Assembly (NCBI GenBank): GCA_964017195.1
Contig: OZ024898.1
Span: 8,373,294-8,437,293, forward strand
DNA from: Siderastrea radians
Lineage: Eukaryota; Cnidaria; Anthozoa; Scleractinia; Rhizangiidae
Direction of reading: 5' to 3'
DNA length: 64,000 nucleotides
The notes under the pieces are model-generated. The model was given only the letters and a program-made list of their open reading frames with translations. It had not been told where the DNA came from and did not search any database. Positions 53,801 through 62,800 of this stretch are shown here, one piece after another. A program made the position numbers and the translations under genes. Each line of letters begins with the position of its first letter. The first letter of the stretch is position 1.

Positions 53801-56800
53801 ATTTTACACGACTCAACCAACACTGCTGATTGATGATCAAGAGCAGGACGTCGTTCCCCTTGGCAACATGCAAGACTCCCTAAAGGTGAGATTGGTATTT
53901 TTCTTTTGTTTGTCTTTTTTTTTAGGGGGGGGGGGGTAATTGCTTTTGCTTTGCTCTACTGTCATTAAAGATTGACTGACCTGGCGTGACCTGATCTGGC
54001 GTCACGGAATAATTTTAAGTTGTGTGACTTTTCACCTCACAGAATTGCCTGGGCAATTCTCTGACACCTACCTCAAAAGTTATTGAAACCCGTGAGGTGG
54101 ACGCCTAGGGAATTGACTGATGTATAACGTGCGTGCATGTACAGCGTCATTGTAGAGAACAAACTCCGTATTAATTAATCTTTTTTTCCAGAGCGCTCGT
54201 GCTCACCAGCAGCTTCTAGAACAGCAAGTCACTGGTGTAAACAATACAATCGCTGATGTGTCCGCCTCGTCTTCCACTCAGTCCAACGCCAAGGGTAAGA
54301 TCGTCACACACGCTTCCTTCCGCTAGATTATCTTTGAGAGAAAAAAAAATAGCCTGGGTACAGGCGTTCTTTTCCGCGTGAAGCAAAGGAAATAGGAGTT
54401 TTCTGCACGTAGGCTGTAGCCTGTTCTAGGCGTTCAGATAGTGGAGCGCGAGCGAAAAATATAGCGAGCGAAAGAGCGGGAAAACGAGGGGAGTCTGGGG
54501 AAAAGGGCGACTTGCCCAGTTTCCCCTCGTTTTTTCCCGCTCTTTCGGTCGCTATATTTTTCCCTCGCGCTCCACTATCTGAACGCCTGGAACAGGCTAC
54601 GTGGGCTGAAAAAGCCCCCCATAGTCTACAAAGGACAAGGATTGGAATCCGCGAGCAGTTGATAATGAGGTCCAATTGCTTTCACAGAATGTCACAAATA
54701 GCTAGGGAAAGTGCGTATCCAGTGGAATGGGTTGAGTGAACTGAGTTACTCATCAGTAATTAACTGGCGCTAAGCCACGATTTATGTAGCATGAAGCGAC
54801 TGGGAGCATTGCCACTCCCCCTCCCCCCCCCCCCCCCATCTCCAAGTTGCGATGCTAGAAAAACGAGGTTTCGCGAAGTTTTGCGATAAAAACGACGCCC
54901 TCTCGAGGTATACTCAAATGACTGTAAATATCTTACCAGCAATTTTGATTCCATTTGATTTCACTTTACCAGATTTTGGTTTTCTCAGCCAAAGGGCAAG
55001 CCCTAAGTTTCGAACCACCCGCGAACTTCAGGTACAGAGCTCAACGCGCTAACCTCTTAACTACCGAACCTCCACAAATCCGATAAAAACACCTGCAACT
55101 TATAATCTTTTCAAGGTTCGCTAATTATTTGTCCCTTTTCCACTGCAGGAAGTTTTTTGAAAATAAGCGAGAAACTGAATGAGGTGGTAGCCACTGCCCG
55201 TAATATGTGTAGCGCACTCACGCACTGCTTGGATTTACTGTCACAACAAGAGGAGGTTAGTAACATGTGTAACGTACTCACGCACTGCTTGGATTTATTG
55301 TCACAAGAGGAGGTTAGTAACCTCTGTTTAACACGGTTGTTCAGTTTTCAATAATAAATCTGTGCTGGATCTCGAGGTTTTGTCGTGGAATCTCAGATTA
55401 TTTGCGTTACGAACCCGATGCGTCTCCGTAAAAGGCTAATTGGTCTTAAGGTACCAGAGGTTTTTATGACGTTTTCATGAATGAGAAGGCGAGAGAAAAA
55501 CCTCTCACGTTGTTCCATTTAATGTCAGTAGAAACCTAACGAATGTTGCAAGGAACATATTCAAATGGGCGTGATTTCGATCAATTTATTTTTACTGATC
55601 TTGCTTTGTGGAAGACTAGCATTGGAAAAACTGGATTATCATGCAAAGGCTTGTTACTGAAGCAAAAAAGTTTAACGTATTTTGGTTGTTTCTTTGGCAT
55701 GATCATTGCCAGTTGTTTTGCGGTTGTCTCGCTACAGTCCTGAAGCAGTTTCACTACAAATTTAATCCGTGTGCCATTAGAACATCCTATACAGTGACGG
55801 TACCACCAATTTACCGGTGACAATGAAGTTATATTTTCGGCTTCCTTTCCTCAAAACAGGCCCTCTGAATTCTGCGAGTTGGGCCTTCGTTAGCTTATTT
55901 CTAGAGTAAGTTGTTATTCGTTCGTGCGTTCGTTCGTTCGTTCATTCACATATTTGTTTGACTTTTTTCAGGTGCGCCATCTTAGGTTTGAAGAGGAAGT
56001 GGAGAAGCGTCGAGTTCTTGAAGATGCTCTTCATGTTCTTGCTACGGAACATCATGCTCTGGAGTGTTCCATCGGAGCTGACAAGGTCAGTCGAGATTTT
56101 TACCCTGCCTAAATTCCTACTTACATGGAGGATTGTTGTTCTGGTTAGGTGGTTCTCACATCCCTTAAACTACTGGCTATTTAAAGGTTATTTTGGAGCG
56201 GAGTAAAAAAAACAACGACATTTTTATTGAAATAACAGTATAATAGTTCATCATACTCGGAAACCCGCAGGTAATTTGCGTTTGCTCTGTTTTCGCTCTA
56301 CTATGCTCTGTGATTGGTAACGTTACGCAACGTTCATATCGTAAAAACTCGCTCCATTAGTCCTTTCGAATATCATTATTGATTATAATTATTAATTATT
56401 AATAATAAATATAAATAATAATAAATTAATTATTAGTATTAATAATTATTTAATATTAATAATTAATAATTGTAATCAATAATTAATTATTAATTATTAA
56501 TAATTATTGATGATAATTATTGATTATTACTATTATTGATTATTTTAATACTTTAATTGTAGTTAATACATGGAAGTCGTTTGACACTTACCAGCGACTG
56601 TAACGAGGAGTTCTTCGATGCCAGGTCTGACATCGGCTGCCCCCCCGACGACTTACTCTCCGACGACGACAGCGACGATGGCGACGATTACGTACCATGC
56701 GTTGCGACACCCGAACCGATAAACAATGAAACGACCAACAACGAATCGGAACGAAATCACCACGAAGCACTTTTAGAACCAAGTATTAGCATGAAAAGAA

Positions 56801-59800
56801 CCAGCTCTGGAGGCCAGCTGGGAACCTTTAATAGACTTTCCTTGACAAGGAGTACTTCGGATAACAATATAGTAACGAAATCGGACAATAAGTCTTTATT
56901 AGACTGCGATGGTTTATTGAAGGTGAAGTCAGTTTCTAGCGATATTGAACAGACTGCGGCATTATATAGAAAACAGGAAGCTGAAAGGCAGAAGCAAGCT
57001 AAAGCTCACTTCAGGTAGGGGGTCCACAGAATTGTAAGCCTTTCATCGCTTTGGTGTGCTGCACTCTATAACAAAAACGCGCGAGCTCCATAAAAGCCCC
57101 ACGAAAAATCTCTGATACCAAGAGTAATCGTCGTCTTCTCGTCACCCTGTAACCAAAATAGTTTTTTTTTCCAGAGCAGGGTTTCCGTTTTGGGTCGGAG
57201 ACCGGACATGATCTCTTAAAACCTTACTCTCCAGAGCGCAGTTTCGATCTGCTTCGAAACTGATGCTGAAGTCGCCCTCACTTAATCTTAGATCTTACGG
57301 ATATAGATCCTTTTCAGTTTGCGCACCAAAGCATTGGAATTCGCTGCCTTTTTGTGTTAAGAAGAGACTTCTTGTTGAACACTTTTTTTAGTGACTGTGG
57401 TAGTTTTTGATAACATGTACAGCGCTTTTTGATGCCTTCAGAAAAGGCGCTATATCAATTGTATATTATTGTATATTATTATCAATGCCTTGTAATGTCC
57501 GGCACTTCGAAACTGGCGGTGGCCTACTTTATTTTAGACCAAACTGTTTAATCTTCCTTACTCTGTTTCAAACGGACTAGACTTCATTTTCTCTTTCATG
57601 ACATATCCGCCATTTTTTTCTCGGCAGAACCGCTCTTCCTGTGTCTATGCTTTCAAGACAGGAGTTTAGCGTGTGGGCCGTGCTGAGACAGTGCATAGGA
57701 AAGGTATGACAGCATCATTGACATTCACCGTATTTAGCCTTGATGTAAAGTTAAAGAAAAGTCGACGAGAATTGATTTGCGTTCTCCCACTTCAAAGTAT
57801 CAAGCTCTTTTCAACTCTCATCGAAACTCTTTTGGTGCGGGCTTTGACCCGAGCAGTTTTCTCGAGTTTTGTTTTACTACTAACTAAAGCTAGTCATTCT
57901 CCTTTTAAGTACTATATCTTGGCTCTGTGTATTTTCCTGCGCTTGGCACCGGTTGTTTCCCCTCGCTGGGAGTGGGGGAGGGGGGGGGGGGAGGGGGCGC
58001 TTACATTTTCTTCCATGTTCTTGCTTTAAATTCTCATTGGTTAATTGGTTGCGAGAGTGAATCAAAGCCGACGGCGTGAAAGCACTCAGTAAAAGCCCCG
58101 AAGAAAGCCATAAAATAAACGCGTGGTTCATTTTATTGTGTACCACTAAAAATTTTTTGTTCTGATTTTATAGAGGAAAAAATATGACATTCTTAGACAC
58201 TGCAGGAGAGTGAATTGAAACGGAAGCAAACAGCGAATGACTATCGCAAGTTATCGGGAAAACGTTCCACTTTACTGATTTATCAGATCTCAGTTATAGA
58301 AATTCGGGCAAGTTTCGATCTCAGCAGACCATCTTGTTGCTAACTAGATCAATTTTTGTTTTTTTAAACCAGGATTTGTCAAGAATCACAATGCCAGGTT
58401 TGTAGCAGGTCTCCATGTCTTTCATTGCGTACGAGTTGGGAGAACTTGTTTAATCATCGAGGAAATTCATCTTTGGTGATTGTTTCCCTGATTCTCAAAG
58501 ACTGGATGTGTTATAATGCATTGATATGATGAGGAGGAATTTTGCGCTGATCACTATAGAAGGCATAAGGGCTTATTATTGAATGTTCTTCGTGTTGTCG
58601 TTGTAGTTGTTGATGTTCTTGCCCTTCAGCGAGTTTAAGCCTGTGTTTTCGATTGCCCTTTTAAACTACGGCAGCCTTGGGAGAAAGGCGCATGTGACGA
58701 AAGCATGAAACAAGTCTAAAGTTCTCTTTGAGGGATAACATTAAAAAACACCGCCAAGGACGCATTTTAAGTCCTCTGTGTAAACAGTTCCGAACATAAT
58801 GCCGAAAGGCATTGTCTCGTATTGTTTTTTTTCGCTTTTTTATTTCAGTCATTTTCAACGAGCCGTTGACATTTCTCCAGCGTGTCGCAGAGTACATGGA
58901 ATATGTTTATTTGCTTCATACGGCAGCGAGTTTAGATGACCCACTACTTCGTATGCAGGTTAGTATGTTCTCCTTAGCCCTTTCTCTTCCAGAGTCATTT
59001 ATGTAGACGCTAAACTTTTGAGTCTGCGGATGAAATCCCCCATAGTGTTACCAATTCCCGATAGCTAGAGCTCGAAATAGTGGTGGATTCGAGAAAGCCG
59101 GGGCTCGAGATAGCGGGGGATTCCCGATAGCCCGGTCTCAAAATAGCCAGGATCCACTATATTCAGTGGCTTGTTAGAAAACCTCCTTTGTTCCCTGGAA
59201 TGAAATGTTAGTTATGGACAACTGATGAAAAACATCATGGAATTCTGTTTCGAAGTTTTTGTTTGATGCTGGTTACACGAACACGGGAAATGCCCGTGAT
59301 GTTCTTTTTTGGGATAGATAAAGACTGATTCGCATTTCCTGATTTGTTCTTGTTTAGTATGTGTGTGCGTTTGCCATATCGGCCACTGCTTCTAATCTGG
59401 ACAGAGTAGGAAAACCTTTTAATCCGCTGCTTGGAGAAACATATGAACTTGTTCGGTGAGTACCGCAAAAAAAAGATTCCTTGCCTTCACGTACTTAGCA
59501 GGAATTTTAAACCTTATAAATGCTGTGTTTTTTGTTTGGTAGGGAGGACATGGGATTCAAGCTTATAGCAGAGCAGGTTAGTGAACAATGTGAATTACTT
59601 TTTTTTTTCTAGAAATATTGACAGTGAAAAAAACCGCTATTATGGTATCGGCCGTTTGCGAAAGGGCAATGTGCAGAGGCGACTTTACACTGTTTGATCA
59701 TGAAGAGCATGACAATCCAGTCCTGCAGAACTCGCAACAAAAAATTATTAGCAGTGGTAAGCGTACGAGCTGAGTTACTGGCTCTGGGTTGCACCTGATT

Positions 59801-62800
59801 AGAAAAAACGAACAAACATTGCTTCGGCTCTCACGTTGGGTGTCGAGCAGTAGTGTGTACATAGAAATTCTCCCGACCCACGTGTCGCATTTCCACGCAG
59901 CGGGGAGGTTTCCTTCAATGTGAAAGTAATTTTGTCAGATCAGAAACGTGAATGAAAATACCGTGACATAGCTCCTTTAATAACAAAAGGAACATATAAA
60001 CAGAGAAGGACACAACCAAAAATTTCCTGAGGCAACATTCGAGGCTTGATCCTAAATGTCTTGTCATTATAGGTCAGTCATCACCCTCCTGTTAGTGCCG
60101 TGCAAGTCATTGGTGATGGCTTCGTCTTTCACGTCACTGTTCAACCTAAGTTGAAATTCTGGGGCAAAGGAGTTGAGGTTCAACCCAAAGGAATGGTCAC
60201 CCTCAAATTTCCAAAGTAAGTTTGTCTACCACGAAAATGTGGATTTATGAACTGAGTCGATAAGTTACCCTTTAAGGTGGCTCCATACAGTTTCTCATCA
60301 GTTTCAACAGACAAATATACATAACTTTTTTGATGATTTTCAGGACATTGATTTACATTTCACTAGGGAAAAGCTACAAAAGCAACTAGCCTAGCCTTTA
60401 TACTTTTCAAAAATGTCACAATTTCTGGGCCTGGCCCGTTTCCATGGCAACCACTGATATAGTTGTTTGGCTCATTTTTTAAGCTTACCCAGTTTCTTTA
60501 TGTCATTTCTTGGTTTTTACACGGTGAATTTTCGCTATTTTTGTTGTAAAGATGTTGTCGTTTGAGAAGTCTTAGCTGGCAAAGCTGTGAGAAATTTTGT
60601 ACATAAGTTTTGCCAGAATAGTAAATTTCCGTTTTCGACGATTAATGCAGAAGTGCATGTACCAAAATTACTCTTACTTTAATATGACTGAAAAACACAA
60701 AAATCCTACAAATGTTCCAATTTTAAAAAAAATTTCACCGAATGGAACACGCGCAATTAGCGTTTGAAAATGCCTCAAAACCCACCTTTTTTCTTCACGT
60801 TACCAAAATAAGAATTCTCCAAGTTACGGGGTTGCGCATGCTCATGATTCCTTTTGCGTGGACGAGCGGAGGACGAGCGTGGACAGCACGCCGGTAAGCG
60901 GTAGAAAAGCTTTTCTGGAGCTTTTCTTTCAAAAGAACAACATTCTTCTGGACAACTGCTTTCCTTTACTGTAAAGGATCCATGTAACCAAAAAATTCGC
61001 AAAAATAAAGAAAGAAACGAACAAACAAACGAAAAAGAAGAAAATTTATACCCATTCGCGATATAAAAACTCGAACGAAGCCGCCACTTTATTGCCAGCA
61101 GCAAACAATTTCCTTTAAAGTTTCCAGAACGCGGAATCATTAAACCACTTTCAGTTTCATTTTTACCATTAACTGATTACAACCGTTCTTCAAGAAAAAA
61201 TCTAAAGCGGTCATGTTTGCTCTTAGAACATCTTTTGGTATGCTACCCGAGAAAAGCAGGGAAGCTCGTTTATTTTGTGTTGTAAGCTCAAGTTTTTTCT
61301 TAGCGGCTACTTGCGTGTTTGTTAACTGCATGGAATAGCAAATAGTATATAAATACGCTTTCAATTTATATTTAAAGGCAGACGTTGGATAAAAGGGAAC
61401 AAAAATGTCGACAAGAAATTATATGTTTTGAAAAAGACCACATTATTTTTCTGCAAGGTTCAACAAGTCAACAGAACGCCTGCGAAACGCCGACTGTTTT
61501 GGAACCGGCCGTCAACTCGACACTCATCCTTTATTCGTTCACTGAATGCCCATGAATGCCGTCATTCTAGGCATAATTTTTCGTAAAAATAAAAATTGTA
61601 TTTGAGCTGAGGTACAATTGAGCTTTTTTCAATTTTCGGTTTTATTTTAGACCACCGAAGTTTTTGAAGTCGCACCTTGTCAACACAAGTGAAACTTAGA
61701 TCAAAAGCTACTGGTGACTGATAAATAGACACTGAAATATGTGTCCTTTTGAGTTTCAACTTCTATCAAAATTCAATGACAACTGTTACCTCGTTACAAG
61801 TGTGTAATCTATTTATCGCTCAATAAAATTCACAAGTCAGCTGTATTTTGCTGAAACCGTGTGAGAACGGCCGTAGAGACAACTTACCCGACAAAAACTA
61901 GACGGCTTGTTAGAAAGGCAAAAACTAAAGCACTTTTCGAAAAAATTACTTACACTTAGGCTCGGTCCAAACAAACTTAAGCTTCTCATCCCAGAGATTT
62001 TCGACAGCTGACCTGGACAGCACTGATATTTCAAGTTGAGAACGGAGAGAAGTTCTTCACGCATAATTCTTGAAGGCGCGTAATAATTCGTGCAACGTAT
62101 TCAGTCCTCTCTGTGTTGCTTGAACTTAAAGATCGCAATCAATCCAGTCCTCCAATCGTAGAACAATCTTTGGACTGCAACTGTCCGCTACAAAAGCGAT
62201 TAAACTAAAGGCCTTTCATAATTTCACTGCTATGTGCTCGATAGGTTTTGAAAAGGTAACCCATAAAGATGCCTCAATGAGACTTTGGAAAAGTTCGCCT
62301 GGGAGGTTGATTGGCACATGTCATCTGACTTGGACTGTCGCGCTCCTCGCGCGCGCGCTTGTGCCAATTTAGTTCCCATTCCTCGCGCGCTGAAAAACTA
62401 TATGGAGCCACCTTAAACCCCAAGAGTGACAAGCATCTGATTTCTTCTCACACTATCACTAGTTGATCAAATATACAGGTCAGGAGAATAAAGGAAATGA
62501 TCACCGGACATGAAATATGTTGATGTTTAATCAAATTCTCCCAACTAGTAACATAAATATATGTAGAACAGTGAGGAGAATTTGGATGTGGATATTGGGG
62601 CTTAGAGGGTTAAATTGTCTACCGTAAAGAATGCAGAAGCTGAGGTTTCAAGCGTTAGACCTTCTTCAGAGCGAACAGACGATAAACGATAGACGATTCG
62701 CTCTGATCAAGGGCGAAAGCTCGAAACGTCAGCTTTTGAATTTCGTTACGTTGGCCAATTTAACTTCTCAACTCGGTCGAGAAATGCAAATTTTCGTGTT

